Source: Arthrobacter sp. ISL-30 (lineage in GTDB: Bacteria; Actinomycetota; Actinomycetes; Actinomycetales; Micrococcaceae). From it: a stretch of 64,000 nt of DNA. Within the stretch, counting starts at the first letter, position 1, and the number at the start of each line of letters is the position of its first letter. The position numbers were made by a program, and so were the translations under genes. Positions 56,703-64,000 of the stretch are shown piece after piece. The notes under the pieces were generated by a model. The model did no database searches, was not told where the DNA came from, and worked only from the letters and a program-made list of their open reading frames with translations. The stretch covers positions 21,359 through 85,358 of the forward strand of contig NZ_JAGGPK010000039.1 in assembly GCF_018613855.1 (NCBI RefSeq), given 5' to 3'.

Positions 56703-59453
56703 TCACGGATCGAAAGTCACGCTGCCGGCGCCGCCGTCGACCGTTATTCGCTGCCCCGTCCGGAGCAGCGACGTCGCATCGGCGACGCCCACCACTGCCG
56801 GAATTCCATACTCCCGGGCCACCACGGCACCATGCGAGTTGGCACCGCCCATCTCCATTACCAGCCCACCCGCCGTCAGGAAGAGCGGAGTCCAGCCCGG
56901 ATCCGTGGACGGCGCCACCAGGATTTCGCCCGGTTCCAGATGCGCGCCCACCGGATCCAGGATGACGCGTGCGACGGCGGACACGGAACCCGCCGATGCG
57001 GGCGTCCCGGTTAGTGCCCCGTCTGACGTCAGGCCGCTTGTGCCAGAAGAGAGCGCCTCAGGTTCCGTCCCGTCGGAGAACAGCAGCCGGGGAATATGCC
57101 GGCGCTTCAGTTCGAGCTCGTACGCACTGCGCCGTTCCTCCACCAAGGCATGCAGCCCGGTCCCGTCCAGTCCCTGCCGCGCCTCCTCCAGGTCGAGGAA
57201 ATAGATATCGCTGGCCTCGGCGATCCTTCCCGACGCGGCCAACTCCTCCCCGACGAGGGAAATCTGGCGACGGGCCGCGGCGAGTCCCAACACGATGTTG
57301 TACTTCGGCAATTCGCGGAGCCCTGCGAATCGCCGTGTGCGGTCCAGGGCCGCAGAGACAATTGTGCTCCGGACACGGCCCACCCGGCCGCCCCTTTCGC
57401 CGGCCAACGCCACAAGCTTTGCGATCTGTGCCTCGGCCTCAGCCTGGGCTTTACGAAACTGCCGGTCTGGAACCAGCGACTCCCCTGCTTCATCGAGCCG
57501 CAGGTAGTTCACCAGGATGCCGATGATGTGCGTCGGATCATCACTCCAGCGCGGCATGCCGAGGTCGATCTCGGCGACCGCCCGGTGTCCAAACTCCGTG
57601 AGGAAGTGCTCCAGGCCGGATTGCGCTACCTCTGGCAACGAACCCTCCTTGAACTGAGCGGCCAGTTCAGTCGGAGGGAGCGCCGAGGAGAGCTCGACTG
57701 ACGCCTTGTCCGCGCGGATGTCCGCCGCAAGGTCCCACAACTCCAGGTCCATCTCGGTAGTCACGTTGTTCGGCAGCCCGCGGAGCACCGGCTGCAGCTC
57801 ACTGAAGGGGGCATCCTGGCCGAGCAGTTTGTGGACCAGCCCCAGGGCACCGAAGCCCAGGATGGCTAGGGGCAGCGTATTGGGGAGGATGGAGAACAAT
57901 TCCCGGCCAAGGATGCGCTCGGCGTGGTCGAGCCGCTCTCGGGGCGTCGCGCCGTCGGGAACCTCGAGGGAGCGCTCAAGGCGGCTTCCGAACTGCTCAA
58001 GCCTTGCGAGGGCCGCCGTCGGGCGGAAGGCGCCGCGCAGCAAGGTCTCGGGTGCCCGGTACCTGACCAGCACGGGGCCCACATGGCGGATCAGGCGCAG
58101 GGGCGTCCTGCTTGTGATGGCAAACCGCGGATCATCGAACAGCCGGCGCATGATTGTGGCGGACCTGGCTTCCATGATGTCGAAAACCCGCGGCACGATC
58201 GCCCGGCCCGTTGCGCTTCGGAGGACTGCAGTCAGATCGAAGTAAACCCGCTGGCCAGCCTCCGCATAAGGGGGCGGACCCTTCCGCGGATCAGGAACGT
58301 CGAACCCGGCGGCCCGTGCCACAGACGAGCCGATAAGGCGGATTCCGGCCAGGCCCATGGGCGTGATAGGTCGAGTCAGGCCCTGGGCAAGGCTGAAGCA
58401 CAAGTAGACACGGTCGCCCTCAGCCGGGACCGCACGCTGCGGAAGCGGGTAGAGAGTTGTGATGGGGCGGGCCTGGGTCAGCCACGGTTTTCCGTCGTGG
58501 TCGATGGCCCACTCGATGTCCTGCGGCGCACCGAAATGAGCTTCTACCAGGCGCCCCAGGTCTGCCAGCGCGGTGACCTGTCCTTCCTCAAGGCAGGGCG
58601 TGGCCGATTCGACCCCCGGCTGTCCGCTTTCGATTCGTTCCGTGCCCCCGCCGTGCAGGGGCCTGATCACCAGGCGCTTGTCCCCCAGCTTCCGCGCCAG
58701 GATGCTCCCCGCCACGCTGTCAACGACGAAATGATCCGGGTTCACTGCACCGGACACAACTGCCTCCCCCAGCCCGGGACTGGCATCGATTACTGCTTGG
58801 TGACGGCTTCCGGTGACAGGATTGGCGGTGAACAGCACTCCTGCCGCCTTAGCATCCACCATCTCCTGGACGACGACGGCGAGCGCCACCGTAGCGTGGT
58901 TGATCCCGTTGCTGGTCCGGTAGTTCACTGCCCGATCGGTCCAGAGGGAAGCCCAGCATTTCAGAACGGCCAAGCGGAGCGGCTCAAGGCCGATGACGTT
59001 CAGGTACGTGTCCTGCTGCCCGGCGAAACTTGCGGAGGGCAGGTCTTCCGCCGTTGCGGAGGAGCGCACTGCGACGGCGGCACCCCCGTTCGGTGCCGCC
59101 TTGCCCGACAGCTTCAAATAGGCATGCCTGAGCGCGTCTTCGACCGCTGGCGGAAGGCCGGCGTCGAACACCAAACTCCGCGCCCGACCCGCCAGCTCGG
59201 CGATAGCGGCGAGGTCGGCTGGATCCGTATCGGCGAGCGCCTCAATCACGGGGCTAAGCTGTTCGGGGCGGATCGCGGACCGGTAGGCCTCGGTTGTCAG
59301 GCAGAAGCCTTCCGGCACCGGAAAGCCCCCGGAGAGCAGCTCACCGAGGTTGGCCGCCTTCCCGCCGACCTGCTGAAGCATTCCCGAGCCGATTCCGTGC
59401 AGCGGCAGGACCAGGGCTGGTCCCCTGCCATCGGCGGACTGGCTCTGTTCCAC
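56703..59453 (-). CDS. PEP/pyruvate-binding dikinase-like phosphotransferase
   Basis: A 916-aa three-domain enzyme of the PEP synthase/rifamycin phosphotransferase superfamily. Residues about 20-345 form the ATP-grasp domain (GGKAANLGELLSGGFPVPEGF, AVRSSATAEDLPSASFAGQQ, DIEWAIDHDGKPWLTQARPIT). The large middle domain (about 350-800) lacks a clear PEP-synthase signature. The C-terminal swivelling domain carries the phospho-histidine His874 in MGGANSHGAVVAREYGIPAVVG. The His context and domain order resemble rifamycin phosphotransferases, but no rifamycin-associated element is seen upstream. The start is GTG at 59453 with a weak box, 14 bp after the universal stress protein gene. Confidence 0.8.
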   Translation of the reverse strand: MEQSQSADGRGPALVLPLHGIGSGMLQQVGGKAANLGELLSGGFPVPEGFCLTTEAYRSAIRPEQLSPVIEALADTDPADLAAIAELAGRARSLVFDAGLPPAVEDALRHAYLKLSGKAAPNGGAAVAVRSSATAEDLPSASFAGQQDTYLNVIGLEPLRLAVLKCWASLWTDRAVNYRTSNGINHATVALAVVVQEMVDAKAAGVLFTANPVTGSRHQAVIDASPGLGEAVVSGAVNPDHFVVDSVAGSILARKLGDKRLVIRPLHGGGTERIESGQPGVESATPCLEEGQVTALADLGRLVEAHFGAPQDIEWAIDHDGKPWLTQARPITTLYPLPQRAVPAEGDRVYLCFSLAQGLTRPITPMGLAGIRLIGSSVARAAGFDVPDPRKGPPPYAEAGQRVYFDLTAVLRSATGRAIVPRVFDIMEARSATIMRRLFDDPRFAITSRTPLRLIRHVGPVLVRYRAPETLLRGAFRPTAALARLEQFGSRLERSLEVPDGATPRERLDHAERILGRELFSILPNTLPLAILGFGALGLVHKLLGQDAPFSELQPVLRGLPNNVTTEMDLELWDLAADIRADKASVELSSALPPTELAAQFKEGSLPEVAQSGLEHFLTEFGHRAVAEIDLGMPRWSDDPTHIIGILVNYLRLDEAGESLVPDRQFRKAQAEAEAQIAKLVALAGERGGRVGRVRSTIVSAALDRTRRFAGLRELPKYNIVLGLAAARRQISLVGEELAASGRIAEASDIYFLDLEEARQGLDGTGLHALVEERRSAYELELKRRHIPRLLFSDGTEPEALSSGTSGLTSDGALTGTPASAGSVSAVARVILDPVGAHLEPGEILVAPSTDPGWTPLFLTAGGLVMEMGGANSHGAVVAREYGIPAVVGVADATSLLRTGQRITVDGGAGSVTFDP

Positions 59454-59467
59454 GGGGTGGGGACGAA

Positions 59468-60505
59468 CTACGCTGCGCCGAGAAGCGGGCCGAAGTTGGC
59501 GCGGTCCGCGAGCCGCGGATCTTCACGGTCGGGTACCACCATGACGGGGCCCTTGGCGTGGTGAAGGACACCGTCGGAGGTCGAACCAAGAAGCATCCCG
59601 GTGAAGCCGCCGCGGCCGCGCGTACCCAGCACCACGAGTTCGGCTCCCCGGCTGGCTTCCACCAGTACGTCCACGGGCGAACCATCCACCAGCTGGCTCT
59701 CGACCCTGAGGCCTGGGAAATGGCTCTTGACCCAGGCAACGCCAGCGTTAAGCTGCACCTGGATATCCCTGAAGAGCGCCTCCCGATCCAGCGGCGCCGG
59801 AACCCAGGCCAGCGATCCGCTGTATTGCGGAACGGCGCAGACGATTCGCAGCGGCGCACCCATGCGTAGGGCTTGTTCCGCGGCCTCCAGAACGGCGACC
59901 CGGGCTTGTTCGGAGCCGTCGACGCCGACCACCACGACGTTCTCGATCGGCCGCCGGCCGGACTTGGCCTGTTCGGCCTTGACGTGCTTGTCCTCGGTTG
60001 TTTCCCCAAGCCGGTCAGCACAGATCAGCGGGATCGTCACCGTTGGGCACTTGGCATGCGCGGGAAGGGCGCTGCTCACTGAGCCAAGCAGGCGACCGAC
60101 GAAACCTCCGCGGCCGCGGGTCCCGAAAACCAGCAGCTCGGCCATTTCGGACATTTCCAGGAGCACGCCTGAGGCATCTCCATTCTCCACGGAGGCGTCG
60201 ACGTCGACGTCGTAGCCCGAAACCTTGTCCAAAGCCTGCCTGACAATGGCTTCCGCACCCTCGCGGATCACCGAATCGTCCACGGTGGCGTAACCGCCGT
60301 CGAGGCCTGAGGCCGCAAAGATGGGAACTGAGTATGCCGTCACAATGTGAAGGGGACGACGACGCCGTTCGGCTTCCCGCGCGGCCCACACCAATGCGCA
60401 CTGGCCGTGGTCGGACCCGTCGACGCCGACGACGATTCCCTCTAGCGCCACCGCCTGGTTCTCGTCCATGCCCTCGGGCTCGGGGTGCCTGTCGTGCCGG
60501 TCCAT
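59468..60505 (-). CDS. Tandem universal stress protein
   Basis: A 345-aa protein with two UspA domains (about 20-165 and 185-335). Both keep the ATP-binding pattern: VVGVDGSDHGQCALVWA and VFGTRGRGGFVGRLLGSVSSAL in the first, VVGVDGSEQARVAVLEA and VLGTRGRGGFTGMLLGSTSDGV in the second. ATG at 60505 follows GAGGAGG; an upstream in-frame ATG at 60532 is the alternative. It is followed by the dikinase gene in the same operon, a pairing reminiscent of dormancy and redox-stress regulons. A long gene-free region lies upstream. Confidence 0.9.
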   Translation of the reverse strand: MDRHDRHPEPEGMDENQAVALEGIVVGVDGSDHGQCALVWAAREAERRRRPLHIVTAYSVPIFAASGLDGGYATVDDSVIREGAEAIVRQALDKVSGYDVDVDASVENGDASGVLLEMSEMAELLVFGTRGRGGFVGRLLGSVSSALPAHAKCPTVTIPLICADRLGETTEDKHVKAEQAKSGRRPIENVVVVGVDGSEQARVAVLEAAEQALRMGAPLRIVCAVPQYSGSLAWVPAPLDREALFRDIQVQLNAGVAWVKSHFPGLRVESQLVDGSPVDVLVEASRGAELVVLGTRGRGGFTGMLLGSTSDGVLHHAKGPVMVVPDREDPRLADRANFGPLLGAA

Positions 60506-60937
60506 GGGACCCGCCTCCTCACGCTGCTGCAATAGTTGCGGCTATTCTGCCAGAGGCCCGACCAGTTGCCCTGTTGCGCAGCGTATTTTCGAATGATTGG
60601 CCTCCAAGGCCTACTATTCTCCGTTCACATGTTCGAATCAAGCGGCCTGATCGGGCACTCTAACGCCGACGCGGCAGCGCTGACTTTCGCCAAATCGGTG
60701 GCGATATTGGACGGTCAACGATCCTTTCCAGCCAAAAATGTTAGCGTGCAACCTGAATTCGGCAAAGGCTATCCAGAGCGCCGAAATTTCTGTAATGTTC
60801 GAGGCACCGATTCTCCTGAATTGTGTTGGACAACACATTTTTTGGGAATTGGGGTTACCGGCCACGTCTTGGGGGACAGGCCGGACGCGCTCAAGCAAGG
60901 ACGCTTCCGGCACAAGCCCTCAAGGAGGAATCACGTA
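60506..60937. other. 432-bp intergenic region between divergent genes
   Basis: This stretch separates the universal stress protein gene (minus) from the short Rossmann-protein gene (plus). The plus-strand frame is open through it, but the translation shows no similarity and is interrupted by AT-rich promoter-like DNA (for example around 60790-60850), so I treat it as regulatory. It contains the palindrome at 60822-60837 and ends with AAGGAGGA before the GTG at 60938. Confidence 0.65.
60822..60837. promoter_or_regulatory. Palindromic site TGTGTTG-GA-CAACACA
   Basis: A perfect 7-bp dyad with a 2-bp centre, within AT-richer sequence about 100 bp before the Rossmann-protein gene. The form is compatible with a GntR- or TetR-type operator; the cognate regulator is not identified. 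Confidence 0.5.
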
Positions 60938-61606
60938 GTGTCACTCACGCCTGTTTCCGCCACGGAACGAACTACTGCCGTGGTCATTGGTACTGGATTG
61001 TCCGGTCTCGCCGTAGCCAGCGAACTTCGCCGGCACGGGATTGCCGCCATCATAGTGAGCGGGCTGGACGTCGCCGGCTCAGGTGTCAACAGTGGCGCCG
61101 CACTCTCCACGAACACCGCGGCCCTCCCTCGCTGTGATTCCGCGGACGCAGCCTCGCTCCAGGAACGGAACGAGATCCTGCGGCATCTGCGCAACTACGC
61201 CTCAAGCCACCAACTCGATGTGCGCAACACAACCCGCGCCATACAGCTGAACGCCGTGGACCACGGCCTCGCCGATGACCTCGGCGGCACTTCCAGGCGG
61301 CAATGGGCAGTCCACACTGCCGACGGCGTACTGCTCGCCGACCACATTGTGGTGACACGCTGCGGTCAGAGCCAGCTCCGCCGGATGGTGGCCGAGCTCG
61401 GCATCACGGTAGGCCACAACCTCGCTGCGGCCATGCGCTCAATCGGGATCTACCTGGTGGGAGTAGGGGACCTCATCACTCCGACTCCCAAGGAAGTGCT
61501 GCGGCAGGCGAAAGTCGTGGGGCAGGCCATTTCGGCCAGGGTAAACCCCGGAAGTGTGCAGGCTGCCCTCACAGGCAGCTTCGCAGCCATCCCGGCGCCC
61601 GCCTAG
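60938..61606 (+). CDS. Short FAD/NAD(P)-binding Rossmann protein
   Basis: A 222-aa protein beginning with a dinucleotide-binding fold: TAVVIGTGLSGLAVASELRRHG (about residues 11-32, GxGxxG). The middle contains an acidic/polar segment and VHTADGVLLADHIVVTRCGQSQLRRM, like the second strand-turn of flavoprotein oxidoreductases, and the end has SIGIYLVGVGDLITPTPKEVLRQAKVVGQAI. It is about half the length of typical flavin oxidoreductases, lacking most of the substrate domain, yet begins with a strong AAGGAGGA box before GTG, so it looks like a genuine short protein. Function unknown. Confidence 0.68.
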   Translation: MSLTPVSATERTTAVVIGTGLSGLAVASELRRHGIAAIIVSGLDVAGSGVNSGAALSTNTAALPRCDSADAASLQERNEILRHLRNYASSHQLDVRNTTRAIQLNAVDHGLADDLGGTSRRQWAVHTADGVLLADHIVVTRCGQSQLRRMVAELGITVGHNLAAAMRSIGIYLVGVGDLITPTPKEVLRQAKVVGQAISARVNPGSVQAALTGSFAAIPAPA

Positions 61607-61613
61607 GACTCGC

Positions 61614-61658
61614 TGCCCGCCGCTTGCCAGGTGCCCGCCGCTTGCCAGGTGCCCGCCG
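61614..61658 (+). repeat. 18-bp tandem repeat after a stop codon
   Basis: TGCCCGCCGCTTGCCAGG occurs at 61614-61631 and 61632-61649 without change, and its first nine bases recur at 61650-61658, running into family B copy 3. The array starts 7 bp after the TAG stop of the Rossmann-protein gene. Confidence 0.85.
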
Positions 61659-61713
61659 AGGAGTGAGATCTCGCGGTTTTGCGTCGTCGAAAGCGCCGAG
61701 ACCTCACTCCTCG
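61657..61713. repeat. Dispersed 57-bp inverted repeat, family B copy 3
   Basis: Left arm 61657-61680 (CGAGGAGTGAGATCTCG core) and right arm 61690-61713 (GCGCCGAGACCTCACTCCTCG core), with a few mismatches towards the loop. It lies between convergent genes, and the TGA stop of the minus-strand CopC gene (61704-61706) falls inside the right arm, so the element ends the protein. Confidence 0.84.
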
Positions 61714-62390
61714 ACGACGTCGTCGCCCTTTTCGTCCGCCCCCGCAGCCAGCCGTCGTCGCGCAGTCACGCCAAGGAAGGTCAGCAGGCCGAGGGCGACC
61801 AGCGCGAAGACCACGATGCTCCACGGGAACGGTTCGGAGGCATCGGAAGCCGTTTGGCCAGTGGTTCCGGCAGTGGGGCCGGCGGGGGTGCCTGCACCAG
61901 GTTGGGCTGTCCCCAAAGTGGCGACGGCGGTGGGTGCGCCTGTAGCGCCAGCCGTTCCCGGCGTCGTTACCGCCCCCGACGTCGTTGCGCCGGAACCGGC
62001 GGCGAAGCTGAACGTTCCTTCAATCGGGTGCGAATCCGAACTGACCACGCGCCAGGCCACGGTGAACTGCCCGGCAGGCGCCCCCTCCTTGAGTTTCTGC
62101 GATGCCACGTTATCCACGATTTCAACGGGTCCCTCGGCCCAATTCGTCCCGCTGGAATCGTTGATGATGAATTGCGAGCCCAGGGCCAACGGATTGTTGC
62201 TAAAGGTCACGGATACCTTGTCCGGTACGGACGAAACGGTGGAGCCGTTGGCGGGGGCGGTGGACGCGGCAGCATCATGCGCCGACGCCGGGACAGCAGC
62301 CAGCAGCGCAACTGCACAAGCGAGGGCAGCTGCAAGGGCCGTTGCCATGGCGGCAATGAGGGCAATAATCGGCTGGCGGGATTGGCGCAT
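61704..62390 (-). CDS. CopC-domain copper-binding membrane protein
   Basis: A 228-aa exported protein. The signal peptide (about 1-37) ends ASAHDAAAS, so that mature His1 is available for copper, as in CopC. The beta-sandwich domain (about 38-135) includes APANGSTVSSVPDKVSVTFSNNP and WRVVSSDSHPIEGTFSF with the second copper ligands (Asp, His). A Gly/Ala/Thr/Pro linker (about 136-190) and one C-terminal helix (WSIVVFALVALGLLTFLGV) with a short acidic tail follow. Copper binding or delivery at the outer membrane face is expected. The stop codon lies in family B copy 3. Confidence 0.87.
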   Translation of the reverse strand: MRQSRQPIIALIAAMATALAAALACAVALLAAVPASAHDAAASTAPANGSTVSSVPDKVSVTFSNNPLALGSQFIINDSSGTNWAEGPVEIVDNVASQKLKEGAPAGQFTVAWRVVSSDSHPIEGTFSFAAGSGATTSGAVTTPGTAGATGAPTAVATLGTAQPGAGTPAGPTAGTTGQTASDASEPFPWSIVVFALVALGLLTFLGVTARRRLAAGADEKGDDVVEE

Positions 62391-62503
62391 GGCTATGGGA
62401 GCTCCCTTGTGTTGGCTTCCTTACAGACTAGGCGAAAATCAGCTGGCGCCTGCCGCCGTCAACATAGGATTTGAGAGCTAACTACCCCCACCCCGGAGAC
62501 ATC

Positions 62504-63946
62504 ATGCTCAAACAGGGCTCTGCAATCGACCGGTACTTCAAGATTTCCGAACGCGGCTCAAACTTCTCACGTGAGGTCCGCGGCGGCTTCGCCACCTTCT
62601 TCGCAATGAGCTACATCGTGGTCCTGAATCCCCTCATCCTGTCGGGAGCTGATTCCAACGGGAACACGCTCGGTTTTGCCGCCGTGGCCGCAGTCACCGC
62701 CCTGGTGGCTGGAGTCCTGACCATCCTCATGGGCGCCTATGCCAAACATCCCTTTGCCATTGCGACCGGCCTCGGCGTCAACGCCTTCGTTGCCGTCACA
62801 GTTGCCGCCAACCCGGGACTCACGTGGCCGGACATGATGGGCCTGGTGCTGATCTCCGGGGTGACCATGCTGATCCTGGTGCTCACCGGCTTCCGTACCG
62901 CTGTGTTCAAAGCCGTCCCTGGTGGCCTGAAGACAGCCATCGTGGTGGGCATCGGCCTGTTCATCGCGCTTATCGGGCTGGTGAACGCCGGCTTTGTCCG
63001 CCGCATTCCCGACGCCGCAGGCACCACTGTTCCCGTGAGCCTGGGCGTGGACGGCAAGCTGCTTGGCTGGCCCACCCTCGTCTTCGTCTTCGGCCTCATC
63101 CTCACTATCGCCCTGGTGGTCCGCAAGGTCCGCGGAGCCATCCTGATCGGGATCATCGCCTCAACGGCGCTGGCCGCCCTCCTGGAATTCACCCTGCACA
63201 TCGGGCCGTCCTTCGACGGCACCAACTACAACCCGCAGGGCTGGTCGCTCGTGGCGCCGAGGCTGAGCGAATGGGGAGCACCCGACCTGTCGCTGATCGG
63301 CAAAGCGAACCCGTTCGGCGCCTTTGAGCACCTGGGCTTTGTGGCCGCCGCACTGCTGGCCTTCGTGATCCTCCTGAGCATCTTCTTCGACGCCATGGGC
63401 ACCATGGTGGGCCTGGCCAACGAGGCCGGCACCGTGGACAAAAAGGGCAACATCCCCAATGTGGACAGGGTCCTCCAGGTCGACGCCCTCGGCGCGATAG
63501 TAGGCGGGGGCTCCTCGGTGTCCTCCAACCAGATTTTCGTGGAGTCCGGCGCGGGCATCGGCGAAGGCGCCCGCACAGGGCTGGCATCGATCGTGACCGG
63601 GCTGCTCTTCCTCGTGGCCATGTTCTTCACGCCGCTGATCAACCTGGTGCCTTTCGAGGCCGTCGCTCCGGCCCTGGTGGTTGTGGGTTTCATGATGGTG
63701 TCCCAAGTAGGCAAGATCGACTGGCACGACTGGGGCATCGGTATCCCGGCCTTCCTGACCGTCACGCTCATGCCATTCACCTACTCGATTGCCAACGGCC
63801 TCGGCGCAGGGTTCATCGCCTACGCCCTGATCCGTACCTTCCAGGGCCGGGCCCGGGAAGTCCACCCGCTGATGTGGGCCGTGGCCGCGGCCTTCCTGCT
63901 ATTCTTCGGAATCGGCCCGGTGGAAGAGCTCCTTGGCATCCACTAA
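62504..63946 (+). CDS. NCS2 family purine permease (AzgA-like)
   Basis: A 480-aa transporter with about 12-14 helices. The start IDRYFKISERGSNFSREVRGGFATFFAMSYIVVLNPLILS, the GTMVGLANEAGTVDKKG loop and the GSSVSSNQIFVESGAGIGEGARTGLASI signature identify the AzgA-like branch (adenine, hypoxanthine or guanine uptake) rather than UraA or xanthine carriers. ATG at 62504 follows CCGGAGAC; the longer in-frame start adds 11 residues. It is divergent from the CopC gene. Only 54 bp of downstream sequence is in the window, with no feature I can name. Confidence 0.9.
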   Translation: MLKQGSAIDRYFKISERGSNFSREVRGGFATFFAMSYIVVLNPLILSGADSNGNTLGFAAVAAVTALVAGVLTILMGAYAKHPFAIATGLGVNAFVAVTVAANPGLTWPDMMGLVLISGVTMLILVLTGFRTAVFKAVPGGLKTAIVVGIGLFIALIGLVNAGFVRRIPDAAGTTVPVSLGVDGKLLGWPTLVFVFGLILTIALVVRKVRGAILIGIIASTALAALLEFTLHIGPSFDGTNYNPQGWSLVAPRLSEWGAPDLSLIGKANPFGAFEHLGFVAAALLAFVILLSIFFDAMGTMVGLANEAGTVDKKGNIPNVDRVLQVDALGAIVGGGSSVSSNQIFVESGAGIGEGARTGLASIVTGLLFLVAMFFTPLINLVPFEAVAPALVVVGFMMVSQVGKIDWHDWGIGIPAFLTVTLMPFTYSIANGLGAGFIAYALIRTFQGRAREVHPLMWAVAAAFLLFFGIGPVEELLGIH

Positions 63947-64000
63947 CCCCAACTAACTGGCAGTTGTGGTCGTTAAAACCCGGTGGAGTCATATGGTCGT

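Noticed and set aside
57924..59564. 546-aa plus-strand reading frame opposite the dikinase
   Set aside because: It is the antisense shadow of a GC-rich gene; the translation has no recognisable domain, while the minus strand encodes clear ATP-grasp and phospho-His motifs.
59453..60560. Rifamycin-associated element upstream of the dikinase operon
   Set aside because: I looked for a conserved palindrome before the Usp gene and between the two genes and saw none.

Overview
The window is high-GC, densely packed chromosomal DNA from an actinobacterium. Catabolic gene families, gene order, GTG/TTG starts, MarR/TetR/IclR/LacI regulators and small actinobacterial DUF families (DUF6221, DUF4383, DUF4232, DUF5671, DUF6286) point to a Micrococcaceae soil organism of the Arthrobacter/Paenarthrobacter/Pseudarthrobacter type. 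This placement is inference from gene content; no rRNA or marker tree was available. I see no CRISPR array, insertion sequence, prophage or replication origin.

Layout, left part. At 0-5.8 kb a tightly coupled operon (ethanolamine-type APC permease, glutamine-synthetase-like ligase, class I amidotransferase-like hydrolase, aldehyde dehydrogenase, SDR) fits amine or ethanolamine catabolism through gamma-glutamyl intermediates. At 6-10.6 kb an acyl-CoA dehydrogenase diverges from an AMP-forming ligase-marR pair, followed by small membrane proteins. At 12-14.6 kb lie a TetR regulator with its operator, a degenerate CPBP-like membrane protein and an enoyl-CoA hydratase. At 16.9-20.5 kb is a valine-degradation operon (mmsA, 3-hydroxyisobutyryl-CoA hydrolase, mmsB). 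At 20.6-24.2 kb an IclR regulator diverges from CoA-transferase subunits and an SCP-x-type thiolase. At 25.2-27.7 kb a secreted haem-binding (HbpS-like) protein diverges from a NarL-type two-component pair, as in the Streptomyces HbpS-SenS-SenR system. Exonuclease III and an unrecognised protein follow.

Middle and right part. At 29.5-36.1 kb is an alpha-glucoside uptake and hydrolysis locus with LacI control and a consensus operator. At 36.2-38.6 kb is a five-gene Asp23/Gls24 envelope-stress operon with 4-bp overlaps throughout, then a Glu-Asp-Phe tRNA operon with a UUCG-loop terminator. At 41-44 kb a LolA-like secreted protein is coupled to an ABC-2 exporter. At 44.2-50.5 kb is a ThuA/Gfo-Idh sugar operon with its own ABC importer and LacI regulator. 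Neither sugar importer has an ATPase gene, so a shared MsiK-type ATPase elsewhere is inferred. At 50.7-52.7 kb are an MDR oxidoreductase, a small HTH regulator and a membrane protein. The rest holds a twice-frameshifted DUF4232 gene, a GNAT enzyme, a GH15 hydrolase, a large PEP-utilising dikinase next to a tandem universal stress protein, a short Rossmann protein, a CopC-domain protein and an NCS2 purine permease.

The least explained structure is in the short repeats. There are two families of dispersed inverted repeats at gene 3' ends: about 100 bp (2 copies, both between convergent genes) and about 57 bp (3 copies, two of which supply the stop codon of a protein). In addition, short tandem duplications repeatedly include or abut stop codons.
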